DNA of 64,000 nucleotides, from positions 1-64,000 of the forward strand of contig CAXIWF010000071.1 of NCBI GenBank assembly GCA_964036045.1, given 5' to 3'. Position numbers and translations under genes: made by a program. The notes beneath the pieces are model-generated. The model was given only the letters and a program-made list of their open reading frames with translations. It was not told the DNA's origin and searched no databases. Shown here piece after piece: positions 23,301 to 36,170 of the stretch (within the stretch, counting starts at the first letter, position 1; every line of letters starts with the position of its first letter). Source of the DNA: Eutreptiella sp. 'Long Island Sound 2002' (lineage: Eukaryota; Euglenozoa; Euglenophyceae; Eutreptiales; Eutreptiaceae).

Positions 23301-25412
23301 GACTAAGTTGGACCAAGTCGAAAGAGGTGGGGAAGACTGGGAAAAATTGGGACAAATTGGGACCAAGTGGAAACAGGTGGGGAAAACTGGGGAAAATTGG
23401 GACTAAGTGGGACTAAGTGGAAACAGGTGGGGAAAACTGGGAAAAACAAAGACTAAGTGGGACCAAGTGGAAACAGGTGGGGAAAACTGGGAAAACTTGG
23501 GACTAAGTGGGACCAAGTGGAAACAGGTGGGGAAAACTGGGGGAAATTGGGACTAAGTGGGACCAAGTGGAAACAGGTGGTCAAAACAGGCAAAAATTGG
23601 GACTGACTTGGACCAAGTGGAAACACGTGGGGAAAACAGGGGAAAATTGGGACTATGTGGGACCAAGTGGAAACAGGTGGGGAAAACTAGGAAAGTTTGG
23701 GACAAAGTGGGACCAAGTGGAAACAGGTGGGGAAAACTGGGAAAAATTGGGACTAAGTGGGACCAAGTGGAAACAGGTGGGGAAAACTGGGGAAACGTGG
23801 GACCAAGTGGGACCAAGTGGAAACAGGTGGGGAAAACTGGGAAAAATTGGGACTAAGTGGGACCAAGTCGAAACAGGTGGGGAAAACTGGGAAAAATTGG
23901 GACTAACTTGGACCAAGTGCAAACAGGCGGGGAAAAGTGGGAAAAATTGGGACTAAGCGGGACCAAGTGGAAAAAGGTGGGGAAAACTGGGGAAAATTGG
24001 GACTAAGTGGGACCAAGTGGAAACAGGTTTGGAATACTGGGAAAAATTGGGACTAAGTGGGACCAAGTGGCAACAGGTGGGGAAAACTGGGAAAAATTGG
24101 GACTAAGTGGGACCAAGTGGAAAAAGGTGGGGCAAACTGGGAAAAATTGGGAAGACTGGGAAGCATTGGGACTAAGTGGGACCAAGTGGAAACAGGTGGG
24201 GAAAACTGGGAAACATTGGGACTAAGTGGGACCAAGTGGAAACAGGTGGGGATAACTGGGAAAAATTGGGACGAAGTGGGACCAAGTGGAAACAGGCGGG
24301 GAAAAGTGGGTAAAATTGGGACCAAATGGGACCAAGTGTAAAGAGGTGGGGAAAACTGGGGAAAATTGGGACCAAGTGGGACCAAGGGGAAGCACGTGGG
24401 GAAAACTGGGAAAAATTGGGACTAAGTGGGACCAAGTCGAAACAGGTGGGGAAAACTGGGAAAAATTGGGACTAACTTGGACCAAGTGGAAACAGGTGGG
24501 GAAAACTGGGAAAATTTGGGACTAAGTGGCACCAAGTTGAAACAGGTGGGAAAAGCTGGGAAAAATTGGGACTAAGTTGGACCAAGTCGAAATAGGTGGG
24601 GAAAACTGGGAAAAATTGGGACTAAGTGGGACCAAGTGGAAACAGGTGGGGAAAACTAGGAAAAATTGGGACCAAGTGGGACCAAGTGGAAACAGGTGGG
24701 CAAAACTGGGAAAAATTGGGACTAAGTGGCACCAAGTGGCAACAGGTGGGGAAAACTGGGAAAAACTGAGACTAAGTGGGACCAAGTGGAAACAGGTGGG
24801 GAAAGCTGGGAAAAATTCGGACTAAGTGGGACCAAGTGGAAACAGGTGGGGAAAACTGGGAAAAACTGAGACTAAGTGGGACCAAGTGGAAACAGGTGGT
24901 GAAAACTGGGAAAAATTGGGACTAAGTGGGACCAAGTGGAAACAGGTGGGGAAAACTGGGAAAAATTCGGACTAAGTGGGACCAAGTGGAAACAGGTGGG
25001 AAAAACTGGGAAAAATTCGGACTAAGTGGGACCAAGTGGAAACAGGTGGGGAAAACTGGGAAAAACTGAGACTAAGTGGGACCAAGTGGAAACAGGTGGG
25101 GAAAACTGGGAAAAATTGGGACCAAGTGGGACCAAGTGGAAACAGGTGGGGAAAATTGGGAAAAAATCGGACTAAGTGGGACCAAGTGGAAACAGGTGGG
25201 GAAAAATGGGGAAAATTGGGACTAAGTTGGACCAAGTGGAAACAGGTGGGGAAAACTGGGAAAAATTGGGACAAGTGGGACTAAGTGGAAACAGGTGGGG
25301 AAAACTGGGAAAAATTGGGACTAAGTGGCACCAAGTGGAAACAGGTGGGGAAAACTGGCAAAAATTGGGACCCAGTGGGACCAAGTGGAAACAGGTGGGA
25401 AAACTGGGAAAC
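20361..25412 (+). repeat. Satellite domain IV, G-rich strand given
   Basis: About 100 monomers. The part from about 24.16 kb to the right edge is a copy of 17.74-19.8 kb. Offset is 6415 bp at its start and 5615 bp at its end, so about 800 bp net is missing from this copy; one 650-bp tandem copy accounts for most of that. Variants found here include TGGCGACAGG, GGTGGTCAAAACAGG and AAAAACAAAGACT (23441-23453). Contains no gene. Confidence 0.95.
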
Positions 25413-25419
25413 ATTCCCA
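25405..25419. other. Orientation switch, G-rich to C-rich (second copy)
   Basis: Same 15 bp as at 19789-19803, with matching left flank and a related right flank (CCCAGCTAG here, CCCAGTTAG there). The two junctions are copies of one rearrangement. Confidence 0.92.
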
Positions 25420-27910
25420 CTTAGTCCCAATTTTCCCCAGTTTTCCCCACCTGTTTCCACTTGGTCCCAGCTAGTCCGAATCTTTCCCAGTTTTCCCCAC
25501 CTGTTTCCACTTGGTCCCACTTAGTCCCAATTTTTCCCAGTATTCCAAACCTGTTTCCACTTGGTCCCACTTAGTCCCAATTTTTCCCAGTTTTCCCCAC
25601 CTGTTTCCGCTTGGTCCCGCTTAGTCCCAATTTTACTCAGTTTTCCGCACCTGTTTCCACTTGGTCCAACTTAGTCCCAATTTTTCCCACTTTTCCCCGC
25701 CTGTTTCCACTTGGTCCCACTTAGTCCCAATTTTCCCCAGTTTTCCCAACCTGTTTCCACTTGGTCCAAGTTAGTCCCAATTTTTCCCAGTTTTCCCCAC
25801 CTGTTTCGACTTGGTCCCACTTAGTCCCAATTTTCCCTAGTTTTCCCCACGTGCTTCCACTTGGTCCCACTCAGTCCCAATTTTTCCCAGTTTTCCCCAC
25901 CTGTTTCCACTTGGTCCCACTTAGTCCCAATTTTCCCCAGTTTTCCCACCTGTTTCCACCTGGTCCCACTTGGCCCCAATTTTTCCCACTTTTCCCCACC
26001 TGTTTCCACTTGGTCCCACTTAGTCCCAATTTTTCCCAGTTTTCACCACCTGTTTCCACTTGGTCCCACTCAGTCCCAATTTTTCCCAGTTTTCCCCACC
26101 TGTTTCCACTTGGTCCCACTTAGTCCCAATTTTCCCCAGTTTTCCCACCTGTTTCCACCTGGTCCCACTTGGTCCCAATTTTTCCCACTTTTCCCCACCT
26201 GTTTCCACTTGGTCCCACTTAGTCCCAATTTTTCCCAGTTTTCCCCACCTGTTTCCACTTGGTCCCACTTAGTCCCAATTTTTCCCAGTTTTCCAACCTC
26301 TTTCCACCTGGTCTCACTTGGTCTCAATTTTTCCCAGTTTTCCCCACCTGTTTCCACTTGGTCCCACTTGGTCCCAATTTTCCCCATCTTTCCCCACCTG
26401 TTTCCACTTGGTCCAACTTAGTCCCAATTTTTCCCAGTTTTCCCCACCTGTTTCCACTTGGTCCAACTTAGTCCCAATTTTTCCCAGTTTTCCCCACCTG
26501 TTTCCACTTGGTCCCACTCAGTCCCAATTTTTCCCAGCTTTCCCCACCTGTTTCCACTTGGTCCCACTTAGTCCCAATTTTTCCCAGTTTTCCCCACCTG
26601 TTTCCACTTGGTCCCACTTAGTCCCAATTTTTCCCGGCTTGCCCCACCTGTTTCAACTTGGTCCCACTTGGTCCCAATTTTCCCCAGTTTTCCCCACCTG
26701 TTTCCACTTGGTCCCAGCTAGTCCGAATCTTTCCCAGTTTTCCCCACCTGTTTCCACTTGGTCCCACTTAGTCCCAATTTTTCCCAGTATTCCAAACCTG
26801 TTTCCACTTGGTCCCACTTAGTCCCAATTTTTCCCAGTTTTCCCCACCTGTTTCCGCTTGGTCCCGCTTAGTCCCAATTTTACTCAGTTTTCCGCACCTG
26901 TTTCCACTTGGTCCAACTTAGTCCCAATTTTTCCCACTTTTCCCCGCCTGTTTCCACTTGGTCCCACTTAGTCCCAATTTTCCCCAGTTTTCCCAACCTG
27001 TTTCCACTTGGTCCAAGTTAGTCCCAATTTTTCCCAGTTTTCCCCACCTGTTTCGACTTGGTCCCACTTAGTCCCAATTTTCCCTAGTTTTCCCCACGTG
27101 CTTCCACTTGGTCCCACTCAGTCCCAATTTTTCCCAGTTTTCCCCACCTGTTTCCACTTGGTCCCACTTAGTCCCAATTTTCCCCAGTTTTCCCACCTGT
27201 TTCCACCTGGTCCCACTTGGCCCCAATTTTTCCCACTTTTCCCCACCTGTTTCCACTTGGTCCCACTTAGTCCCAATTTTTCCCAGTTTTCACCACCTGT
27301 TTCCACTTGGTCCCACTCAGTCCCAATTTTTCCCAGTTTTCCCCACCTGTTTCCACTTGGTCCCACTTAGTCCCAATTTTCCCCAGTTTTCCCACCTGTT
27401 TCCACCTGGTCCCACTTGGTCCCAATTTTTCCCACTTTTCCCCACCTGTTTCCACTTGGTCCCACTTAGTCCCAATTTTTCCCAGTTTTCCCCACCTGTT
27501 TCCACTTGGTCCCACTTAGTCCCAATTTTTCCCAGTTTTCCAACCTCTTTCCACCTGGTCTCACTTGGTCTCAATTTTTCCCAGTTTTCCCCACCTGTTT
27601 CCACTTGGTCCCACTTGGTCCCAATTTTCCCCATCTTTCCCCACCTGTTTCCACTTGGTCCAACTTAGTCCCAATTTTTCCCAGTTTTCCCCACCTGTTT
27701 CCACTTGGTCCAACTTAGTCCCAATTTTTCCCAGTTTTCCCCACCTGTTTCCACTTGGTCCCACTCGGTCCCAATTTTTCCCAGCTTTCCCCACCTGTTT
27801 CCACTTGGTCCCACTTAGTCCCAATTTTTCCCAGTTTTCCCCACCTGTTTCCACTTGGTCCCACTTAGTCCCAATTTTTCCCGGCTTGCCCCACCTGTTT
27901 CCACTTGGTC
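25413..27910 (-). repeat. 1247-bp tandem duplication beside an inversion junction
   Basis: The marker TATTCCAAAC lies at 25541 and 26788, exactly 1247 bp apart, and the long runs that follow (25761 onward and 27008 onward) look the same or nearly so. The first copy begins at the G-to-C switch. Both copies are inverse to about 15.98-17.22 kb. Confidence 0.9.
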
Positions 27911-30260
27911 CCACTTGGTCCCAATTTTTCCCAGTTTTCCCCACCTGTTTCCACTTGGTCCCACTTGGTCCCAATTTTCCCCATCTTTCCCCACCTGTTT
28001 CCACTTGGTCCAACTTAGTCCCAATTTTTCCCAGTTTTCCCCACCTGTTTCCACTTGGTCCAACTTAGCCCCAATTTTTCCCAGTTTTCCCCACCTGTTT
28101 CCACTTGGTCCCACTCAGTCCCAATTTTTCCCAGCTTTCCCCACCTGTTTCCACTTGGTCCCACTTAGTCCCAATTTTTCCAAGTTTTCCCCACCTGTTT
28201 CCACTTGGTCCCACTTGGTCCCAATTTTTCCCACTTTTCCCCACCTGTTTCCACTTCGCCCCACTTAGTCCCAATTTTTCCCAATTGTCCCCACCTGTTT
28301 CCACTTGGTCCCACTTGGTCCCAATTTTCCCCAGCTTTCCCCACCTGTTTCCACTTGGTCCCACTTAGTCCCAATTTTTCCCAGTTTTCCCCACCTTTTT
28401 GCCCTTGGTCCCACTTAGTCCCAATTTTTCCCAGGTTTCCCCACCTGCTTCCACTTGGTCCCACTTGGTCCCAATTTTTCCTAGTTTTCCCCACCTGTTT
28501 CCACTTGGTCCCACTTAGTCCCATTTTTTCCACGTTTTTCCCACGTGTTTCCACTTGGTCCCACTTAGTCCCAATTTTTCCCAGATTTCCCCACCTGTTT
28601 CCACTTGGTCCCACTTAGTCCCAATTTCTCCCAATTTTCCCCACCCGTTTCCACTTGGTCCCACTTAGTCCCAATTTTTCCCAGTTTTCCCCACCTGTTT
28701 CCACTTGGTCCCATTTGGTCCCAATTTTTCCCATTTTCCCCCACCTGTTTCCACTTGGTCCCACTTGGTCCCAAATTTTCCCACTTTTCCCCACCTGTTT
28801 CCACTTCGCCCCACTTAGTCCCAATTTTTCCCAGTTTTCCCCACCTGTTTCCACTTGGTCCCACTTGGTCCCAATTTTCCCCAGCTTTCCCCACCTGTTT
28901 CCACTTGGTCCAACTTAGTCCCAATTTTCCCCAGCTTTCCCCACCTGTTTCCACTTGGTCCAACTGGGTCCCAATTTTTCCAAGTTTTCCCCACTCGTTT
29001 CCACTTGGTCCCACTTAGTCCCAATTTTTCGCAGTTTTCCCCACCTGTTTCCACTTGGTCCCACTTAGTCCCAATTTTTCCCAGTTTTCCCCACCTGTTT
29101 CCACTTGGTCCCACTTAGTCCCAATTTTTCCCAGTTTTCCGCACCTGTTTCCACTCGGTCCCACTTGGTCCCAATTTTACCACTTTTCCCCACCCGTTTC
29201 CACTTCGCCCCACTTAGTCTCAATTTTTCCCAGTTTTCCCCACCTGTTTCCACTTGGTCCAACTTAGTCCCAATTTTTCCAAGTTTTCCCCACCTGTTTC
29301 CACTTGGTCCCACTTGGTCCCAATTTTTCCCAGTTTTCCCAGCTCTTTCCACCTGGTCCCACTTAGTCCCAATTTTTCCCAATTTTCCCCACCTGTTTCC
29401 ACTTGGTCCCACTTGGTCCCAATTTTCCCTAGCTTTCCCCACCTGTTTCCACTTGGTCCAACTTAGTCCCAATTTTTCCCAGTTTTCCCCACCTGTTTCC
29501 ACTTGGTCCAACTTAGTCCCAATTTTTCCCAGTTTTCCCCACCTGTTTCCACTTGGTCCCACTCAGTCCCAATTTTTCCCAGTTTTCCCCACCTGTTTCG
29601 ACTTGGTCCCACTTGTCCCAATTTTTCCTAGTTTTCCCCCCCTGTTTCCACTTGGTCCCACTCAGTCCCAATTTTCCCCAGTTTTCCCCACCTGTTTCCA
29701 CCTGGTCCCACTTGGTCCCAATTTTTCCCACTTTTCCCCACCTGTTTCCACTTGGTCCCACTTAGTCCCAATTTTTCCCAGTTTTCCCCCCCTGTTTCCA
29801 CTTGGTCCCACTCAGTCCCAATTTTTCCCAGTTTTCCCCACCTGTTTCCACTTGGTCCCACTTAGTCCCAATTTTCCCCAGTTTTCCCACCTGTTTCCAC
29901 CTGGTCCCACTTGGTCCCAATTTTTCCCACTTTTCCCCACCTGTTTCCACTTGGTCCCACTTAGTCCCAATTTTTCCCAGTTTTCCCCACCTGTTTCCAC
30001 TTGGTCCCACTTAGTCCCAATTCCCCCCAGTTTTCCCACCTCTTTCCACCTGGTCTCACTTGGTCCCAATTTTTCCCACTTTTCCCCACCTGTTTCCACT
30101 TGGTCCCACTTGGTCCCAATTTTCCCCATCTTTCCCCACCTGTTTCCACTTGGTCCAACTTAGTCCTAATTTTTCCCAGTTTTCCCCACCTGTTTCCACT
30201 TGGTCCAACTTAGTCCCAATTTTTCCCAGGTTTCCCCACCTGTTTCCACTCGGTCCCACC
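26600..30260 (-). repeat. 3.5-kb inverted duplication, right arm
   Basis: Reverse-complement partner of 13.72-17.28 kb (AGCT of the marker at 26716-26719 against 17163-17166). Identity appears high, with scattered single-base differences. The first 1.25 kb of the arm is present twice in tandem, the extra copy lying at 25.41-26.66 kb beside the orientation switch. Confidence 0.92.
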
Positions 30261-31799
30261 CAGTCCCAATTTTTCCCAGCTTTCCCCACCTGTTTCCACT
30301 TGGTCCCACTTAGTCCCAATTTTTCCCAGTTTTCCCCACCTGTTTCCACTTGGTCCCACTTAGTCCCAATTTTTCCCATTTTTGCCCACCTGTTTCCACT
30401 TGGTCCCACTTGGTCCCAATTTTTCCCACTTTTCCCCACCTGTTTCCACTTGGTCCCACTTGGTCCCAATTTTTCCCAGTTTTCCCCACCTGTTTCCACT
30501 TGGTCCCACTTGGTCCCAATTTTCCCCATCTTTCCCCACCTGTTTCCACTTGGTCCAACTTAGTCCCAATTTTTCCCAGTTTTCCCCACCTGTTTCCACT
30601 TGGTCCAACTTAGTCCCACTTTTTCCCAGTTTTCCCCACCTGTTTCCACTTGGTCCCACTCAGTCCCAATTTTTCCCAGCTTTCCCCACCTGTTTCCACT
30701 TGGTCCCACTTAGTCCCAATTTTTCCAAGTTTTCCCCACCTGTTTCCACTTGGTCCCACTTGGTCCCAATTTGTCCCACTTTTCCCCACCTGTTTCCACT
30801 TCGCCCCACTTAGTCCCAATTTTTCCCAATTTTCCCCACCTGTTTACACTTGGTCCCACTTGGTCCCAATTTTCCCCAGCTTTCCCCACCTGTTTCCACT
30901 TGGTCCAACTTAGTCGCAATTTTCCCCAGTTTTCCCCACCTGTTTCCACTTGGTCCAACTTAGTCCCAATTTTTCCCAGTTTTCCCCACCTGTTTCCACT
31001 GGGTCCCACTCAGTCCCAATTTTTCCCAGTTTTCCCCACCTGTTTCCACTTGGTCCCACTTAGTCCCAATTTCTCCCAGTTTTCCCACCTGTTTCCACCT
31101 GGTCCCACTCTGTCCCAATTTTTCCCAGCTTTCCCCACCTGTTTCCACTTGGTCCCACTTGTCCCAATTTTTCCTAGTTTTCCCCCCCTGTTTCCACTTG
31201 GTCCCACCCAGTCCCAATTTTCCCCAGTTTTCCCCACCTGTTTCCACTTGGTCCCACTTAGTCCCAATTTTCCCCAGCTTTCCCACCTGTTTCCACCTGG
31301 TCCCACTTAGTCCCAATTTTTCCCACTTTTCCCCACCTGTTTCCACTTGGTCCCACTTAGTCCCAATTTTTCCCAGTTTTCCCCACCTGTTTCCACTTGG
31401 TCCCACTTAGTCCCAATTTTTCCCAGCTTTCCCCACCTGTTTCCACTTGGTCCCACTTGGTCCCAATTTTTCCCATCTTTCCCCACCTGTTTCCACTTGG
31501 TCCCACTTGGTCCCAATTTTCCCCATCTTTCCCCACCTGTTTCCACTTGGTCCAACTTAGTCCCAATTTTTCCCAGTTTTCCCCACCTGTTTCCACTTGG
31601 TCCAACTTAGTCCCAATTTTTCCCAGTTTTCCCCACCTGTTTCCACTTGGTCCCACTCAGTCCCAATTTTTCCCAGCTTTCCCCACCTGTTTCCACTTGG
31701 TCCCACCTAGTCCCAATTTTTCCCAGTTTTCCCCACCTGTTTCCACTTGGTCCCACTTAGTCCCAATTTTTCCCGGCTTGCCCCACCTGTTTCCACTTG

Positions 31800-34700
31800 G
31801 TCCCACTTAGTCCCAATTTTTCCCAGTTTTCCCCACCTGTTTCCACTTGGTCCCACTTGGTCCCAATTTTCCCCAACTTTCCCCACCTGTTTCCACTTGG
31901 TCCCACTCAGTCCCAATTTTTCCCAGTTTTCCCCACCTGTTTCCACTTGGTCCCACTTGGTCCCAATTTCTCCCAGTTTTCCCACCTGTTTCCACCTGGT
32001 CCCACTTGGTCCCAATTTTTCCCAGTTTTCCCCACCTGTTTCCACTTGGTCCCACTTGTCCCAATTTTTCCTAGTTTTCCCCCCCTGTTTCCACTTGGTC
32101 CCACTCAGTCCCAATTTTTCCCAGTTTTCCCCACCTGTTTCCACTTGGTCCCACTTAGTCCCAATTTTCCCCAGTTTTCCCACCTGTTTCCACCTGGTCC
32201 CACTTGGTCCCAATTTTTCCCACTTTTCCCCACCTGTTTCCACTTGGTCCCACTTAGTCCCAATTTTTCCCAGTTTTCCCCCCCTGTTTCCACTTGGTCC
32301 CACTCAGTCCCAATTTTCCCCAGTTTTCCCCACCTGTTTCCACTTGGTCCCACTTAGTCCCAATTCTCCCCAGTTTTCCCACCTGTTTCCACCTGGTCCC
32401 ACTTGGTCCCAATTTTTCCCAGTTTTCCCCACCTGTTTCGACTTGGTCCCACTTGGTCCCAATTTTCCCCACTTTTCCCCACCTGTTTCCACTTGGTCCC
32501 ACTTAGTCCCAATTTTTCCCAGTTTTCCCCACCTGTTTCCACTTGGTCCCACTTAGTCCCAATTTTTCCCAGTTTTCCCACCTCTTTCCACTTGGTCCCA
32601 CTTAGTCCCAATTTTTCCCAGTTTTCCCCACCTGTTTCCACTTGGTCCCACTTGGTCCCAATTTTCCCCATCTTTCCCCACCTGTTTCCACGTGGTCCAA
32701 CTTAGTCCCAATTTTTCCCAGTTTTCCCCACCTGTTTCCACTTGGTCCAACTTAGTCCCAATTTTTCCCAGTTTTCCCCACCTGTTTCCACTTGGTCCCA
32801 CTCAGTCCCAATTTTTCCCAGCTTTCCCCACCTGTTTCCACTTGGTCCCACTTAGTCCCAATTTTTCCCAGTTTTCCCCACCTGTTTCCACTTGGTCCCA
32901 CTTAGTCCCAATTTTTCACGGCTTGCCCCACCTGTTTCCACTTGGTCCCACTTGGTCCCAATTTTTCCCACTTTTCCCCACCTGTTTCCACTTCGCCCCA
33001 CTTAGTCCCAATTTTTCCCAGTTTTCCCCACCTGTTTGCACTTGGTCCCACTTGGTCCCAATTTCCCCCAGCTTTCCCCACCTGTTTCCACTTGGTCCAA
33101 CTTAGTCCCAATTTTTCCCAGTTTTCCCCACCTGTTTCCACCTGGTCCAACTTAGTCCCAATTTTTCCAAGTTTTCCCCACCTATTTCCACTTGGTCCAA
33201 CTTAGTCCCAATTCTTCCCAGGTTTCCCCACCTGTTTCCACTCGGTCCCACTTGGTCCCAATTTTTCCCACTTTTCCCCACCCGTTTCCACTTCGCCCCA
33301 CTTAGTCTCAATTTTTCCCAGTTTTCCCCACCTGTTTCCACTTGGTCCCACTTGGTCCCAATTTTCCCCAGCTTTCCCCACCTGTTTCCACTTGGTCCAA
33401 CTTAGTCCCAATTTTTCCCAGTTTTCCCCACTTGTTTCCACTTGGTCCCACTTAGTCCCAATTTTTGCCAGTTTTCCCCACCTGTTTCCACTTGGTCCAA
33501 CTTAGTCCCAATTTTTCCCAGTTTTCCCCACCTGTTTCCACTTGGTCCCACTTGGTCCCAATTTTCCCCAGCTTTCCCCACCTGTTTCCACTTGGTCCCA
33601 CTTAGTCCCAATTTTTCCCAGTTTTCCCACCTCTTTCCACCTGGTCCCACTTGGTCCCAATTTTTCCCAGTTTTCCCCACCTGTTTCCACTTGGTCCCAC
33701 TTGGTCCCAATTTTCCCCATCTTTCCCCACCTGTTTCCACGTGGTCCAACTTAGTCCCAATTTTTCCCAGTTTTCCCCACCTGTTTCCACTTGGTCCAAC
33801 TTAGTCCCAATTTTTCCCAGTTTTCCCCACCTGTTTCCACTTGGTCCCACTCAGTCCCAATTTTTCCCAGCTTTCCCCACCTGTTTCCACTTGGTCCCAC
33901 TTAGTCCCAATTTTTCCCAGTTTTCCCCACCTGTTTCCACTTGGTCCCACTTAGTCCCAATTTTTCACGGCTTGCCCCACCTGTTTCCACTTGGTCCCAC
34001 TTGGTCCCAATTTTTCCCACTTTTCCCCACCTGTTTCCACTTCGCCCCACTTAGTCCCAATTTTTCCCAGTTTTCCCCACCTGTTTGCACTTGGTCCCAC
34101 TTGGTCCCAATTTCCCCCAGCTTTCCCCACCTGTTTCCACTTGGTCCAACTTAGTCCCAATTTTTCCCAGTTTTCCCCACCTGTTTCCACCTGGTCCAAC
34201 TTAGTCCCAATTTTTCCAAGTTTTCCCCACCTATTTCCACTTGGTCCAACTTAGTCCCAATTCTTCCCAGGTTTCCCCACCTGTTTCCACTCGGTCCCAC
34301 TTGGTCCCAATTTTTCCCACTTTTCCCCACCCGTTTCCACTTCGCCCCACTTAGTCTCAATTTTTCCCAGTTTTCCCCACCTGTTTCCACTTGGTCCCAC
34401 TTGGTCCCAATTTTCCCCAGCTTTCCCCACCTGTTTCCACTTGGTCCAACTTAGTCCCAATTTTTCCCAGTTTTCCCCACTTGTTTCCACTTGGTCCCAC
34501 TTAGTCCCAATTTTTGCCAGTTTTCCCCACCTGTTTCCACTTGGTCCAACTTAGTCCCAATTTTTCCCAGTTTTCCCCACCTGTTTCCACTTGGTCCCAC
34601 TTGGTCCCAATTTTCCCCAGCTTTCCCCACCTGTTTCCACTTGGTCCCACTCAGTCCCAATTTTTCCCAGTTTTCCCCACCTGTTTCCACTTGGTCCCAC

Positions 34701-35440
34701 TTAGTCCCAATTTCTCCCAGTTTTCCCACCTGTTTCCACCTGGTCCCACTTGGTCCCAATTTTTCCCAGTTTTCCCCACCTGTTTCCACTTGGTCCCACT
34801 TGTCCCAATTTTTCCTAGTTTTCCCCCCCTGTTTCCACTTGGTCCCACTCAGTCCCAATTTTTCCCAGTTTTCCCCACCTGTTTCCACTTGGTCCCACTT
34901 AGTCCCAATTTTCCCCAGTTTTCCCACCTGTTTCCACCTGGTCCCACTTGGTCCCAATTTTTCCCACTTTTCCCCACCTGTTTCCACTTGGTCCCACTTA
35001 GTCCCAATTTTTCCCAGTTTTCCCCCCCTGTTTCCACTTGGTCCCACTCAGTCCCAATTTTCCCCAGTTTTCCCCACCTGTTTCCACTTGGTCCCACTTA
35101 GTCCCAATTTTCCCCAGTTTTCCCACCTGTTTCCACCTGGTCCCACTTGGTCCCAATTTTTCCCAGTTTTCCCCACCTGTTTCGACTTGGTCCCACTTGG
35201 TCCCAATTTTCCCCACTTTTCCCCACCTGTTTCCACTTGGTCCCACTTAGTCCCAATTTTTCCCAGTTTTCCCCACCTGTTTCCACTTGGTCCCACTTAG
35301 TCCCAATTTTTCCCAGTTTTCCCACCTCTTTCCACCTGGTCCCACTTGGTTCCAATTTTTCCCAGTTTTCCCCACCTGTTTCCACTTGGTCCCACTTGGT
35401 CCCAATTTTCCCCATCTTTCCGCACCTGTTTCCACCTGGT
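31800..35440 (-). repeat. 2744-bp spaced direct duplication flanking the 1049-bp tandem
   Basis: About 31.80-32.70 kb matches about 34.55-35.44 kb at a constant 2744 bp, including the CCTAGTTTTCCCCCCC marker (about 32.08 and 34.82 kb). The 1049-bp duplication lies between and partly overlaps, so the order of events is readable in principle. Confidence 0.88.
32580..34650 (-). repeat. 1049-bp (21-monomer) tandem duplication
   Basis: Variants CGTGGTCCAA (32691, 33740) and ATTTTTCACG (32911, 33960) repeat at 1049 bp. The two units (about 32.58-33.62 and 33.63-34.65 kb) look nearly the same. Confidence 0.92.
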
Positions 35441-36130
35441 CCAACTTAGTCCCAATTTTTCCAAGTTTTCCCCACTCGTTTCCACTTGGTCCCACTTAGT
35501 CCCAATTTTTCCCAGTTTTCCCCACCTGTTTCCACTTGGTCCAACTTAGTCCCAATTCTTCCCAGGTTTCCCCACCTGTTTCCACTCGGTCCCACTTGGT
35601 CCCAATTTTTCCCACTTTTCCCCACCCGTTTCCACTTCGCCCCACTTAGTCTCAATTTTTCCCAGTTTTCCCCACCTGTTTCCACTTGGTCCCACTTGGT
35701 CCCAATTTTCCCCAGTTTTCCCCACTCGTTTCCACTTGGTCCCACTTGGTCCCAATCTTTCCCAGCTTTCCCCACCTGTTTCCACTTGGTCCAACTTAGT
35801 CCCAATTTTTCCCAGTTTTCCCCACTTGTTTCCACTTGGTCCCACTTAGTCCCAATTTTTGCCAGTTTTCCCCACCTGTTTCCACTTGGTCCAACTTAGT
35901 CCCAATTTTTCCAAGTTTTCCCCACCTGTTTCCACTTGGTCCCACTTGGTCCCAATTTTTCCCACTTTTCCCCACCTGTTTCCACTTCGCCCCACTTAGT
36001 CCCAATTTTTCCCAATTTTCCCCACCTGTTTCCACTTGGTCCCACTTGGTCCCAATTTTCCCCAGCTTTCCCCACCTGTTTCCACTTGGTCCAACTTAGT
36101 CCCAATTTTTCCCAGTTTTCCCCACCTGTT

Positions 36131-36170
36131 TCCACTTGGTCCCAATTTTCCCCAGCTTTCCCCACCTGTT
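36131..36170 (-). repeat. 40-bp monomer lacking one subunit
   Basis: ACTTGGTCCC passes straight into AATTTTCCCC, so the ACTTAGTCCC subunit is absent. Similar 40-bp units lacking ACTTGGTCCC occur near 40.21, 40.65, 42.33 and 44.97 kb. Confidence 0.88.

Noticed and set aside
24140-24180. Unique sequence at an odd monomer (TTGGGAAGACTGGGAAGC)
   Set aside because: It is a crossover scar between two satellite segments; both halves match monomers elsewhere.
29105-30163. 352-codon open frame and many like it (for example 10481-11491 and 13817-14827 on the minus strand)
   Set aside because: They open with TTG or GTG rather than ATG, cycle through all frames every 150 bp, occur on both strands and share the satellite unit with all neighbours. 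No codon bias, splice sites or domain.
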